DNA from: Palleronia abyssalis
GTDB taxonomy: Bacteria > Pseudomonadota > Alphaproteobacteria > Rhodobacterales > Rhodobacteraceae
NCBI RefSeq assembly: GCF_900302445.1
Contig: NZ_ONZF01000003.1
Span: 434,001-498,000 of the forward strand
Direction: 5' to 3'
DNA: 64,000 nt
The translations under genes and the position numbers were made by a program. Positions 35,241 to 44,732 of the stretch are shown piece by piece (the stretch's first letter is position 1; the number at the start of each line of letters is the position of its first letter). Below the pieces are notes generated by a model. That model made no database searches and was not told the origin of the DNA. It saw only the letters and a list, made by a program, of their open reading frames with translations.

Positions 35241-36079
35241 GTGGTCCGCCCCAGCGGGTCGAGGCGGTCGCGCAACCAGTCGCCCAGCAGGTTCAGACCA
35301 AGGACCGTCAGCATGATGGCCAGCCCCGGGAAGATCGTCACCCAGGGCGCGGTCTGGATGTAGTTGCGCCCGCCCGCCAGCATCCCGCCCCAGCTGGGGA
35401 TCAGCGGGTCGATCCCGAGGCCGAGGAAGGTCAGGCTGCTTTCCAGAAGGATGTTCGTCGCCACGTTCGGCGTGCCCACGATCACCAGCGGCCCCATCGC
35501 GTTCGGCAGGATATGCTTGAACAGGATTGCTCGATCGCGCAGGCCATAGCATTGGGCCGCCTGCACGTACTCCGCCCGTCGCAGCGACAGGACGGATCCG
35601 CGGATGAGGCGCGCGTATTGCACCCATTGCGCGACGATCATCAGAAAGATGATCCGGTCAAGGCCCGGCCCGATGATCGCGATCACCGTGATCGCCAGAA
35701 GGATGAACGGCAGGGCCAGCTGGATATCGGCAAAGCGCATCAGAAACGTATCCCAGACGCCGCGATAATATCCCGCGAACAGGCCGACGACGGTGCCGAT
35801 GGCGACCGCCCCGATGGCCGAGGAGATCCCCACGAAGAAAGAGACACGCCCCCCCACCACGACACGCGCCAGAATGTCCCGTCCCAGCGGATCGGTTCCC
35901 AGCGGATACTCCCAAGTCTGGAACGGCGGTGTCAGACGGTCGACCAAAGATTGCGCCGTGCCGCCGCCGGGAAACAGCAGCGGCGACAGCAGCACCGCGC
36001 CGCCGATCAGGGCGATCAGGGCGATCAGGGCGATCAGGACGATCCCGGCGACGAATTCGAAACTCTTGAAAGCGCTCAT
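35237..36079 (-). CDS. Dipeptide/opine-type ABC permease DppC-like (importer 2)
   Basis: 280 aa. The N-terminal helix contains a repetitive IALIALIALIGG segment, followed by the DppC/OppC core: PLGTDPLGRDILARVVVGGR, FADIQLALPFILLAI and EYVQAAQCYGLRDRAILFKHILPNAMGP (EAA loop). Works with the DppB-like partner upstream and the fused ATPase. The first helix is coded by a nine-base tandem repeat. Confidence 0.9.
   Translation of the reverse strand: MSAFKSFEFVAGIVLIALIALIALIGGAVLLSPLLFPGGGTAQSLVDRLTPPFQTWEYPLGTDPLGRDILARVVVGGRVSFFVGISSAIGAVAIGTVVGLFAGYYRGVWDTFLMRFADIQLALPFILLAITVIAIIGPGLDRIIFLMIVAQWVQYARLIRGSVLSLRRAEYVQAAQCYGLRDRAILFKHILPNAMGPLVIVGTPNVATNILLESSLTFLGLGIDPLIPSWGGMLAGGRNYIQTAPWVTIFPGLAIMLTVLGLNLLGDWLRDRLDPLGRTT
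36005..36044 (-). repeat. Nine-base tandem repeat in the first helix of the DppC-like permease
   Basis: GATCAGGGC occurs three times perfectly, then once as GATCAGGAC, then a partial unit. On the coding strand it encodes repeated Ala-Leu-Ile within the first membrane helix. Copy changes would keep the frame and alter helix length by three residues. Confidence 0.85.
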
Positions 36080-36083
36080 CGGA

Positions 36084-37007
36084 TCACTCCAGTCGGATGC
36101 GCGGGTCGAGCGCCATGTAGACGAGGTCCACTAGAAGGTTCACGGCAACGATCATGATCGCCAGGAACGAGATCACGGTCTGCAAGATCGGATAGTCGCG
36201 CTGCGCGATGGCCTCGACCGCCAGCGTGCCCATGCCGGGCCAGTTGAACACCAGTTCGACCACGACGAGCCCGCCCATCAGCGATCCGAACTGAAGGCCC
36301 AGATAGGTCACCAGCGCGATCGACGAGTTCCGAAGCGCGTGCTTGTAGATGACCGACCGTTCGCTGAGACCCTTGGCACGGGCGACCATGATGAATTGCT
36401 GGTTCAGCGTGTCCAGCATCGTGGTGCGCACGATGCGCAGGTTGGTCGCGGTCAGGATCACGCCGATGGTCACCGCCGGCATGATCAGCGATGCCGGGCT
36501 GCGGAAATCGGACGCGGGCAGCCAGCGCAATGAGACCGAGAAGATCAAAATCAGCACGATTCCCAGCCAGAAATTCGGGAATGACAGCCCTGTCAGCGAC
36601 AGGAGGCGGATGATCTGATCCGACACGCTGCCCCGGTGCCGCGCCGCATAGACGCCAAGCGGGATCGAGATGATCAGGGATACGACCAAAGACGTCAGGG
36701 CCAGCAGGACCGTAGCCCCCAGCGCGTCGCTGACCAAGGGCGCGATGGGGCCGCGGAAGAAGCTTGCGCCAAGGTCCCCGGTGACCAGCCCCGACAGGAA
36801 GTCCCAGTACTGGACAAGGAACGGCCGGTTCAGCCCAAGACCTTCGCGCACGCGCTCCAGATCCTCGGGGGTCACGTTGGCGCTTTCCCGCATCATCACC
36901 GCAGGATCGCCTGTCAGGCGGATCGCGAACGAGATGAAAAGCGTGACCGCGACGACCACGAAGATGGCCTGAAGACCGCGCTTGGCGATGTATCCCAAAA
37001 TCGGCAT
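36084..37007 (-). CDS. Dipeptide/opine-type ABC permease DppB-like (importer 2)
   Basis: 307 aa. Hydrophobic from the start (MPILGYIAKRGLQAIFVVVAVTLFISF) with DppB signatures RLTGDPA, LGLNRPFLVQYWDFLSGLVTGDLGAS and ARAKGLSERSVIYKHALRNS, ending in DLVYMALDPRIRLE. Five-base gap to the DppC gene. Confidence 0.92.
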   Translation of the reverse strand: MPILGYIAKRGLQAIFVVVAVTLFISFAIRLTGDPAVMMRESANVTPEDLERVREGLGLNRPFLVQYWDFLSGLVTGDLGASFFRGPIAPLVSDALGATVLLALTSLVVSLIISIPLGVYAARHRGSVSDQIIRLLSLTGLSFPNFWLGIVLILIFSVSLRWLPASDFRSPASLIMPAVTIGVILTATNLRIVRTTMLDTLNQQFIMVARAKGLSERSVIYKHALRNSSIALVTYLGLQFGSLMGGLVVVELVFNWPGMGTLAVEAIAQRDYPILQTVISFLAIMIVAVNLLVDLVYMALDPRIRLE

Positions 37008-37024
37008 GGATCACTCCGAAGGCG

Positions 37025-38542
37025 TCACTCGGTTACGGCAACGTCCACCAGACGCAGGCGGATGTCGGGGGCCGGCACGAAGTTCTCGACCCGGTTCGAG
37101 ACCGCGTAGATCTGATCCTCGACATAGAGCGGGATATGATACGCCTCTTCATGGGCCAGCCGTGTGACGTCCCGCAGGATCGCCTCACGTTCCTCTACTT
37201 CCGAAGTCTCGCGTTGCTCTTCGAGAAGGGCGTTCATCTCGTCCGAAGTGCCGTAGGGGTTCCGCTTCTCGCCGTTGTGGTAGGACAGGTAGGCGGTGTT
37301 GTCTAAATCGAAGGTCCAGCCGCCCCAGCTAAACTGGAACATCTCGTTCGTGCGCCCCTCGGGGACAATCTCGTTGAGGAAGACGCCGTCCCCAATCGGG
37401 TTCAGGCCGACGTTCAACCCTACCTGCCCGAAGAACCCTGTCAGCGCCTGCGCGACCTCGTTGAAGGTCGAGTTTCCGGCCCGGTAGTCGATGGTCATCT
37501 TGGCCCCTTCCGGCACGCCGGCCTCGTCCAGAAGCGCTCGGGCCTGTTCGGGGTCGTAGTCGTATCCCGTCAGGTCGGGGGCATAGCCGAAGGACTGGTC
37601 ACCCTGAAGCTGCGAGATCGGCAAACCACGCCCCCCGAGGAACGCGTCGATCAGGGCCTGCTTGTCCACCGCCATGTTCAGCGCGCGGCGGACGCGCACA
37701 TCCGCGGTGGCCGCTGGTTCGGCTGTCTTAAGCGCCAGCGAATAGATGGTCGGCCCCGGAACCGACATGATCTCGAGGTTCGGGTCGCCTTCGACCGTGG
37801 GGATCGCCGAATAGGCAAGGTTGTTGACGATATCGACGGATCCCGACTGAAGCTCGGCCAGGCGTGTCGAGTCCTCGCGGATGAAGCGGAACATCAGCTC
37901 GTCAAGCTCCGGCGCGCCTTCGAAATAGTCGGGATAAGCCTCCAGCGTCAGGCGCGAGCCTTGGTCTTAGCTCACGAACTGGAAGGGGCCGGCCCCGACC
38001 GGGTTCAGGTCGAAATGATCTTCGCCGTTCTCTTCGATATAGTCGTGCGGCTCGATCATGGCGCCGTAACCTGACAGCTTCGTCAGGATCACCGGGTCGA
38101 GCTGGGCCATGTGGATGTCGACGGTAGTGTCGTCGACGACCTCGACCCGGTCGATGGTGGTATAGTTCGATTGCTGCGGCCCTTGCGCGCCTTGTTCGCC
38201 CAGCAGGCGGTCAAAGGTGTATGTTACCGCTTCGGTGTCGAAGGGCTCGCCGTTGTGGAAGGTCACGCCTGCGCGCAGTGTGAACCGATATCGCATCCCG
38301 TCATCGAGCGTTTCCCACCCCGTGGCGAGGCCCGGTTGCAGTTCCAGGTTCTCGTCGCGGCGCACGAGGCCGTCGAAGATGTTACTGGCGATTCCGCCCC
38401 AGGCCAGCAGGAACGTGTCCACCGGGTCCCAGTTCTGCGGGGCCTGGCGCTGCGCGACCGTCAGCGTGCCATCGGCGAACGCAGGCAGTCCGACCCCGGC
38501 CAAGGCCGTGGCGGTCAGCAAGGCTTTCATGGTTCTGGTCAT
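37025..38542 (-). pseudogene. Peptide-type ABC substrate-binding protein, interrupted by an in-frame stop (importer 2)
   Basis: The frame is intact over 505 codons except for a single TAA at 37967-37969 (codon 192). The N-terminal part has a signal peptide ending at GLPAFADG and reads through SBP family-5 blocks (NWDPVDTFLLAWGG, LRAGVTFHNGEPFDTEAV, GAGPFQFVS). After the stop the same frame goes on as DQGSRLTLEAYPDYFEGAPELDELMFRF, normal for the family, to ...DIRLRLVDVAVTE. One base change would explain it. Either the protein is lost, or the stop is a sequencing error or is read through. Starts in an ATGA overlap with the ATPase gene. Confidence 0.85.
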
Positions 38543-40373
38543 GCTTGAATTTCTCCCTGTTGCTCTTGTTCGAAAAGTTGATGGTCGTCGGCCATCATGT
38601 GCCCCGACGCGATCTCGACGAAGCCGTGCGGTCTGCGCGGATTTCCGACCGGGCGGACCGGGCCGGGGATATCGCCCGACAGATCGACCCGCTCGGGCCG
38701 CGTGTCGGGATCCATGACGGGGACCGCTTTCAATAGCCGCTTTGTGTAGGGATGCTGAGGATTTTCGAAGATCTGGCGGCGTGTCCCGATCTCGACGATC
38801 TCGCCCAGATACATGACCGCGACGCGGTGGCTGACCCGTTCGACCACCGCCATGTCAAGACTGATGAACAGGTAGGCCAACCCCCGTTCCGCCTGAAGCC
38901 GCATCATCAGGTTGATGACCTGGGCCTGAACGCTGACGTCCAACGCCGATACCGTTTCGTCCGCGATGATGAGGCCAGGATCGACCGCCAGGGCTCGGGC
39001 AATACAGATCCGCTGACGCTGCCCGTCCGAGAATTCGTGGGGATAGCGATCGGCATGTTCGGACGGCAGGTTCACCGCCTGAAGCAGCTCGGCCACCTGC
39101 CGGTCGGGGTCGGTCAGCAGGTTGTGGACGCGCATTGGCTCGATCAGGCTTTGGCGCACCGTGCGCCGCGGGTTCAGCGAGCCGACCGGATCCTGGAAGA
39201 CGTACTGGATCTCGCGCTTGAAACGGGCGCGTTTTTCCGGGTCAAGCGACAGGATATCCGTCCCGCGATACAGGATCCACCCCGAAACCGGGGCGACCAG
39301 GTGTTGCAGAGTCCTGCCGACGGTCGACTTGCCGCTGCCCGATTCCCCCACCAGCGCCAGCGTCTCGCCCAGCGCGATCTGGAACGAGATATCCTCGGCC
39401 GCGTGGACCCGGTGCGTCACCCGCCCCAGAAGGCCCGAGGTCACGTCGTAGCGCGTCGTGACACCTTCAAGCTTGACCAGCGGCTCGGCCTGCTCGGGCA
39501 CCGCGTGATCCGCCGCGATGTCCTCTTCGCCCAGCAGCGGGAAGGGCCGCGGGGCATCGCGGCCGGTCATCGCGCCGATCCGGGGCACCGCCGCCATCAG
39601 GGCGCGGGTATAGTCGTCTGACGGGGTCAGGATCACGTCGCGCGCCCTGCCCGTCTCCATCATCCGGCCGCCCTGCATCACCACGATCTCGTCGGCCATC
39701 TGCGACACGACCCCCATGTCGTGGCTGATGAAGATGGCCGAGGTGCCGAATTCGGCCTGCATGTCGCGGATGATCTGCAGGATTTGCGCCTGAATCGTCA
39801 CGTCGAGCGCCGTCGTCTGCTCGTCCGCGATCAGCAGGTCAGGCCGGCACGAGACGGCCATCGCGATCATCACCCGCTGGCGCATGCCCCCCGAAAGCTG
39901 GTGCGGATAGCGGTCGAGCTGCTGGCGCGCGTTCGGCATCCGCACGAGGTCGAGAAGCCGCGCCGCCTCGTCCTTCGCCGTGCGGCTGGTCATGCCCCGG
40001 TGAAGTTTCAGGGCCTCGGTGATCTGGTTGCCCACGGTGAAGACCGGGTCGAGCGAGCTCATCGGTTCCTGGAAAATCATCGAGACCCGGTTGCCGCGGA
40101 TCCGACGCAGGACGTTTTCCGAGGCACTGGTGATCTCGGTCGAGCCATCGGGGCCGTTCAGCGTGATTCGACCCGATGTGACCCGCCCGCCGGTGAATTT
40201 GAGCAGACCCATCGCGGCCAGCGAGGTGACCGATTTGCCCGATCCGCTTTCGCCGACGATGGCAAGGGTGCCTCCACGGGGGACGCGGAAGGACAGGTTC
40301 CGCACCGCTGAAGTGTCGCCGAAGGCGAGATGGACAGGTCCTCCACCTGAAGAATGGCACCCCCGCCGGTCAT
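38539..40373 (-). pseudogene. Fused DppD-DppF type ABC ATPase with an N-terminal frameshift (importer 2)
   Basis: Two ATPase domains in one protein: [31 protein letters not shown] and [12 protein letters not shown]; then GESGSGKSTVGRTL, FSDGQRQRICIARAL and LIIADETVSALD, with the Dpp/Opp C-terminal PHPY-like motif (NPQHPYTKRLL). The expected ATG at 40373 overlaps the previous stop and reads MTGGGAILQVEDLSIS, but the body continues in another frame from LAFGDTSAVRNLSF. A net one-base loss (or two-base gain) near 40325-40336 is needed. Two smaller oddities are a Gln in DEQTT and a Leu-Asp in place of the usual His-Asp of the second H-loop (FISLDMAVV), which also suggest relaxed selection. Confidence 0.8.
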
Positions 40374-42154
40374 GGTGTGGTGGCGGCCACGCGGGCGACA
40401 CGGTGTCCCTGTCGCAGATCGTGCAATGCGATCCGCTGGGGCGACTGTCCAACGGGGAAGATGGGGCTGGCCTCCTCGATTCCGGCGGCATCGGGCATCG
40501 CGGGGCGCGAGCGGGTCGGATCGGGCACCGGGACGGCCGCCAGAAGACGCTTGGTATAGGGGTGTTGCGGATCGCGCAGGACCGCGTCGCGCGGCCCTTC
40601 CTCCATCACCTGGCCCAACCGCATGACCATGACGCGATCGGCAACCCGGTCGATCACGGCCATGTCGTGGCTGATGAAGAGATAGGACAACCCATCTTCC
40701 TCCTGCAGTTCCTGAAGCAGGTCCAGAACCTGCGCCTGGACGCTGACGTCCAACGCCGAGACGCTTTCGTCCGCGACGATCACCTTGGGCGACAGGGACA
40801 GGGCCCGCGCGATACAGACCCGTTGGCGTTGCCCCCCGGAGAACTCGTGAGGATAGCGCGACAGCATGTCGGGTGACAGCCCGACGCGCTTGAACAGCCA
40901 TTCGGCCCGGTCCTGCAGTTCGCTGCCGCGGGCCAGCCCGTGCACGCGCATGGGCTCGATCACCTGTTCGCCCACGGTCATGCGCGCATCCATCGACGCG
41001 CCGGGATCCTGGAACACCATCTGGATGTCGCGCAGAACGGGGTGCATCATCGCGCGGGACCGGCCGCGGGTCTGCACGCCGTCCACGCGGATCGAACCGT
41101 CCCACGGAACCAGCCCCAGAAGCGCCTTGCCGATGGTCGATTTCCCGCAGCCGGACTCGCCCACCAGTGCCAGGGTTTCGCGTTCCCTGATGTGGAACGA
41201 GACATTCTCAACGGCATGGACCCGCGCGATTGTGCGGTTGAGGATGCCGCCGGTGATGTCGAACCGGACGCTCAGGTCGTCGACCTCGACGATCTTCTTG
41301 CGCGCCTCGGCCTGCGGCCGCGCCGGAGCTGAGCCGAGCCGCGGAACGGCGGCTAGCAGCGTCCGCGCATAGTCGGTCTGTGGCGCGGCGAACAGCTCCC
41401 GGACCGGGGCCGCTTCCTCCTGCCGGCCGTGGCGCAGGACGATGACGCGGTCGGCCATCTCGGCCACGACGCCCATGTCGTGGGTGATCATCAGGACGGC
41501 GGTGCCATGTTCGGCCTGCAACGTGCGGATCAGATCCAGGATCTCGGCCTGCACGGTCACGTCCAGCGCGGTCGTCGGTTCATCCGCGATCAGGATTTCG
41601 GGGTCGCAAGCCAGAGCGATGGCGATCATCACGCGCTGGCGCATGCCACCCGACAGTTCGTGGGGATATTGTTTCAGCCGCCGTTCGGGTTCAGTCAGCC
41701 GCACATCCTTCAAAAGCCTCAGCGCCTGCTTCGGCGCCTCGGACCGTCGGCAGACCTCGTGTTCCAGTAGCACCTCGATCAATTGCCGTTCCACCGTCAT
41801 CAACGGATTGAGCGAGGTCATCGGCTCCTGAAAGATCATCGCAACCCGGGCCGAGCGGATCTTGCGATAGCCGCGTTCGTCCATCGCCGTCAGGTCGGTT
41901 TCGCCCAGCTTGATGGCCCCGCCCGAGACCCGTGCCATGGGTTTCGGCAAAAGCCCCATGATCGCCAGCGCGGTCATCGATTTGCCCGACCCGCTTTCCC
42001 CGGCCAGCGCCAGCGTCTCGCCCCCCGTCAGATCAAAGGACAGGCGATCGAGCACGGTCTTCGCCCCCGCCTCGGTCGCGACCTGCACGGACAGGTCCCG
42101 AACGGTCAGGAGGGGCCGTGTGCCGCCCCCTCCGGTTTCACGCGTTTCGGTCAT
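40370..42154 (-). CDS. Fused DppD-DppF type ABC ATPase (importer 1)
   Basis: 594 aa with two intact ATPase domains: [52 protein letters not shown]; and GESGCGKSTIGKALLG, FSGGQRQRVCIARAL, VIVADESVSALD, FISHDMAVI. It ends with the Dpp/Opp C-terminal extension (DPQHPYTKRLLAAVPVPDP). The ATG at 42154 overlaps the formamidase stop. Energises importer 1, whose permeases and binding protein lie further upstream in the operon. Confidence 0.93.
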   Translation of the reverse strand: MTETRETGGGGTRPLLTVRDLSVQVATEAGAKTVLDRLSFDLTGGETLALAGESGSGKSMTALAIMGLLPKPMARVSGGAIKLGETDLTAMDERGYRKIRSARVAMIFQEPMTSLNPLMTVERQLIEVLLEHEVCRRSEAPKQALRLLKDVRLTEPERRLKQYPHELSGGMRQRVMIAIALACDPEILIADEPTTALDVTVQAEILDLIRTLQAEHGTAVLMITHDMGVVAEMADRVIVLRHGRQEEAAPVRELFAAPQTDYARTLLAAVPRLGSAPARPQAEARKKIVEVDDLSVRFDITGGILNRTIARVHAVENVSFHIRERETLALVGESGCGKSTIGKALLGLVPWDGSIRVDGVQTRGRSRAMMHPVLRDIQMVFQDPGASMDARMTVGEQVIEPMRVHGLARGSELQDRAEWLFKRVGLSPDMLSRYPHEFSGGQRQRVCIARALSLSPKVIVADESVSALDVSVQAQVLDLLQELQEEDGLSYLFISHDMAVIDRVADRVMVMRLGQVMEEGPRDAVLRDPQHPYTKRLLAAVPVPDPTRSRPAMPDAAGIEEASPIFPVGQSPQRIALHDLRQGHRVARVAATTP

Positions 42155-43092
42155 CCCAGCACGATCCGCGGGAAGTAGAAGGACACGACCCAGTTCGGCA
42201 TGTCCACGATCTCGGAAATTCGCAAATCGCCCGCGACCGAGCACAGCAGATACGCATCCTCGGCCGAGAAGCCGTGATCCTTGCAAAGAAGGTCTACCAT
42301 GGCCGACACGGCATCCTTCGCGCCGCTCATCATGTCGGGTCCGATGCCGGTGGTCACCTCATAGCCCTTGGCGTCCAGATGCCGCGTCACCGGCCCCGGC
42401 GTGGTGAAGCGCGGGAAGGCGAGCTTTTCCTGCTTCACGAGGTCAAGCGTGACCTCGACATCCATGGGCGACTCGATCGCCGTCCCGCAGACCTCACCAT
42501 CGCCTTGCGCCGCGTGGGTGTCCCCGATCGAGAACAGCGCCCCCGCCACCTCGACCGGCAGATACAGGGTCGTCCCCGCCGCCAGATCGCGGATATCGAG
42601 GTTCCCGCCCATCCGCCGGGGCGGCACGACCGAATGCAGGCCAGGTTCTGCCGGGGCGAGGCCGATGGTGCCGGCGAAAGGCTTCAGCGGCACCTTGGCG
42701 ATGTCGGAAAACAGCGCCGGGTCCAGCGTGTCGGGGTTGTAGTCCCAGACCTTCAGATGCGGGTCTTTGAACTGATCGGCCAGCAGGCCGAAGCCGGGAA
42801 TGTTCGCGGTCCACCCGAAGCCCGAGGGGTGGAACGCCTCGATCTGAATCGTCAGCACGTCCCCCGGCTCGGCCCCGTCGACATAGACGGGACCGGTGAC
42901 CGGGTTGATCTTGCCGAAGTCCAGCGACGGCACGTCAGCCGAAGTGCTGTCCTTCGTGAACTGCCCGCCCGAGCTGTCGAGGCACTGAAAATGCAGCCGA
43001 CTGCCGGGCGCCACCGTTTCAGCAGGTGGGATCGAATGATCCCACCCGTGATGGTGATGGCCGTGGATCGTGTAATCGCAATTCTTGCACAT
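42151..43092 (-). CDS. fmdA: Acetamidase/formamidase family amidohydrolase
   Basis: 313 aa FmdA/AmdA-type enzyme; hydrolyses short amides such as formamide or acetamide to the acid and ammonia. Seen: a metal-binding-like N-terminus (MCKNCDYTIHGHHHHGWDHSIPP), INPVTGPVYVDGAEPGDVL, RRMGGNLDIRDLAAGTTLYLPV and GDTHAAQGDGEVCGTAIE, all hallmarks of the family. It sits between importer 1 binding protein and ATPase, in an operon led by an AmiC/AmiR pair, so amides are the likely inducer and substrate. Confidence 0.93.
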   Translation of the reverse strand: MCKNCDYTIHGHHHHGWDHSIPPAETVAPGSRLHFQCLDSSGGQFTKDSTSADVPSLDFGKINPVTGPVYVDGAEPGDVLTIQIEAFHPSGFGWTANIPGFGLLADQFKDPHLKVWDYNPDTLDPALFSDIAKVPLKPFAGTIGLAPAEPGLHSVVPPRRMGGNLDIRDLAAGTTLYLPVEVAGALFSIGDTHAAQGDGEVCGTAIESPMDVEVTLDLVKQEKLAFPRFTTPGPVTRHLDAKGYEVTTGIGPDMMSGAKDAVSAMVDLLCKDHGFSAEDAYLLCSVAGDLRISEIVDMPNWVVSFYFPRIVLG

Positions 43093-43098
43093 CGGAAA

Positions 43099-44712
43099 TT
43101 ACTGCGCCTCGGTCGAGTAGATGTAGTCGTAGTTCACCGGGATATGGACCGGATCGACGAACAGGCTGTCGTCGCCCGTGACATTGTTCGAATGCAGGGT
43201 GAAGCGCTGCTCGTTGAAGACCGGCACCCAGGGCGCATCCTCCATGATGTCGAGGTAGATCTGGCGCCACGCCTCTTCACGGCCGTCCTCGTCGCCGACC
43301 ATGGCATCGGCCTCGGCCGCGCGCTGGTCGATGTCTTCGTTGCAGTACCACGACCAGTTCCAGCCGCCGGGCGTGGCGCCCGCGCAGCCCAGGATCGGGC
43401 CGTAGAAGTTCGACGGATCGGGGAAGTCCGCGATCCAGGCCATGCCGCCCGACCAGATCATCGGGGCTTGATCCTCTTCACCGCCCGCGGCGATCACGTT
43501 GGCCTGGGCAAGGCTGCGGATCTCGGCATTGATGCCGATCTGGCTCAGGTCCTGCTGGATGGCCTGCGCGATGCGCGGGTTGGGATCGACGTTCATCACA
43601 TAAAGCTCGGTGTCGAACCCGTCGGCGAAGCCCGCATCCGCCAGCATCTGCTGCGCGGCCTCGGGGTCGTAGGCATAGCCTTCGTAATCCTCGGCATAGC
43701 CGGGCATGGTCGGCGGCAGCGGCTGGTTGGCGGGGACCGCGCGATTGTTGATCATCTGGACGATGCGGTCCTTGTTGATCGCCATGTTCACGGCCTTGCG
43801 GACGTCGACATTGTCGAACGGCGCCATCTGCGTGTTCATGGTGATATAGCCGGTCTGAAGCTGGCCGCCCTCGACGATCTGGTCCTCGTATTCGGCGTCG
43901 TTCACGACTTGAAGGAACTGCGCGGGCGGGATGCCGTCGCCGGGCACGTCCGCGTCACCGTTCTGAAGGCGCAGCAGTGCCACGGTCGGGTCGAGGCCGA
44001 TGTTGAACGTGACCTGATCCAGCTTCGGCACACCGGCGCGGTGATAGTCCTCGAACGCCTCGAAGACGAGGCGCTGGCCCGGCGTCCACTCGGCCAGCTG
44101 GAACGCGCCCGAGCCGACGGGCTGGCGTCCGAAATCCTCGCCCGCTTCTTCCACGGCTTCCTGCGGCACGATGGAGGCGAAGTTCAGCGCCATGACATGG
44201 CCGAAGGTGGCATCGGGGCGCGACAGCGTGATCTCGACCGTCTTGTCGTCGGTCACCGAGACGCCGGACAGGCCTTCGCCCTCGCCCGCGTTCCACGTGT
44301 CGAACCCGTCGATCATCGAAAAGAAGCCGGCGCCGGGGCTGCGCGTTTCGGGGTCGGTGACCCGTTCCAACGAATACTTCACATCCTCGGCCGTGACCTC
44401 GCGCCCGTTGTGGAACATGATCCCGTCCTTCAGCGTGAAGGTGTGGGTCAGGCCGTCCTCGCTGATCTCGTGGCTTTCGGCCAGCTCGTTGCGCAGGGTG
44501 GTCGTGCCGGGTTCGTAGCCCATCAGCCCGTCGAAGAGCGACTTGATCATCGACCAGTTCTGCCAGTCGTAGCCGATCGCCGGGTCCAGCGTTGCCACAT
44601 CGTCCTGATAGGTGACGACCATCTCGCCGCCCTGTGGCGCGTCCTGGTCGACTTGGGCAAGTGCGCCGGTGGCCGTCAGGGCAATCGCCGAGGAAAGAAG
44701 CAGTTTCTTCAT
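43099..44712 (-). CDS. Peptide-type ABC substrate-binding protein (importer 1)
   Basis: 537 aa, signal peptide ending ATGALAQV. Family-5 SBP blocks: VATLDPAIGYDWQNWSMIKSLFDGL, TLKDGIMFHNGREVTAEDVKYSLERV, GSGAFQLAEWTPGQRL, RKAVNMAINKDRIVQM. These proteins bind peptides, opines, nickel or sugars; here an amide-containing compound is likely from the context. Intact, unlike its importer 2 counterpart. Confidence 0.92.
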   Translation of the reverse strand: MKKLLLSSAIALTATGALAQVDQDAPQGGEMVVTYQDDVATLDPAIGYDWQNWSMIKSLFDGLMGYEPGTTTLRNELAESHEISEDGLTHTFTLKDGIMFHNGREVTAEDVKYSLERVTDPETRSPGAGFFSMIDGFDTWNAGEGEGLSGVSVTDDKTVEITLSRPDATFGHVMALNFASIVPQEAVEEAGEDFGRQPVGSGAFQLAEWTPGQRLVFEAFEDYHRAGVPKLDQVTFNIGLDPTVALLRLQNGDADVPGDGIPPAQFLQVVNDAEYEDQIVEGGQLQTGYITMNTQMAPFDNVDVRKAVNMAINKDRIVQMINNRAVPANQPLPPTMPGYAEDYEGYAYDPEAAQQMLADAGFADGFDTELYVMNVDPNPRIAQAIQQDLSQIGINAEIRSLAQANVIAAGGEEDQAPMIWSGGMAWIADFPDPSNFYGPILGCAGATPGGWNWSWYCNEDIDQRAAEADAMVGDEDGREEAWRQIYLDIMEDAPWVPVFNEQRFTLHSNNVTGDDSLFVDPVHIPVNYDYIYSTEAQ

Positions 44713-44732
44713 TGGGTTATCTCCACTGTTGG

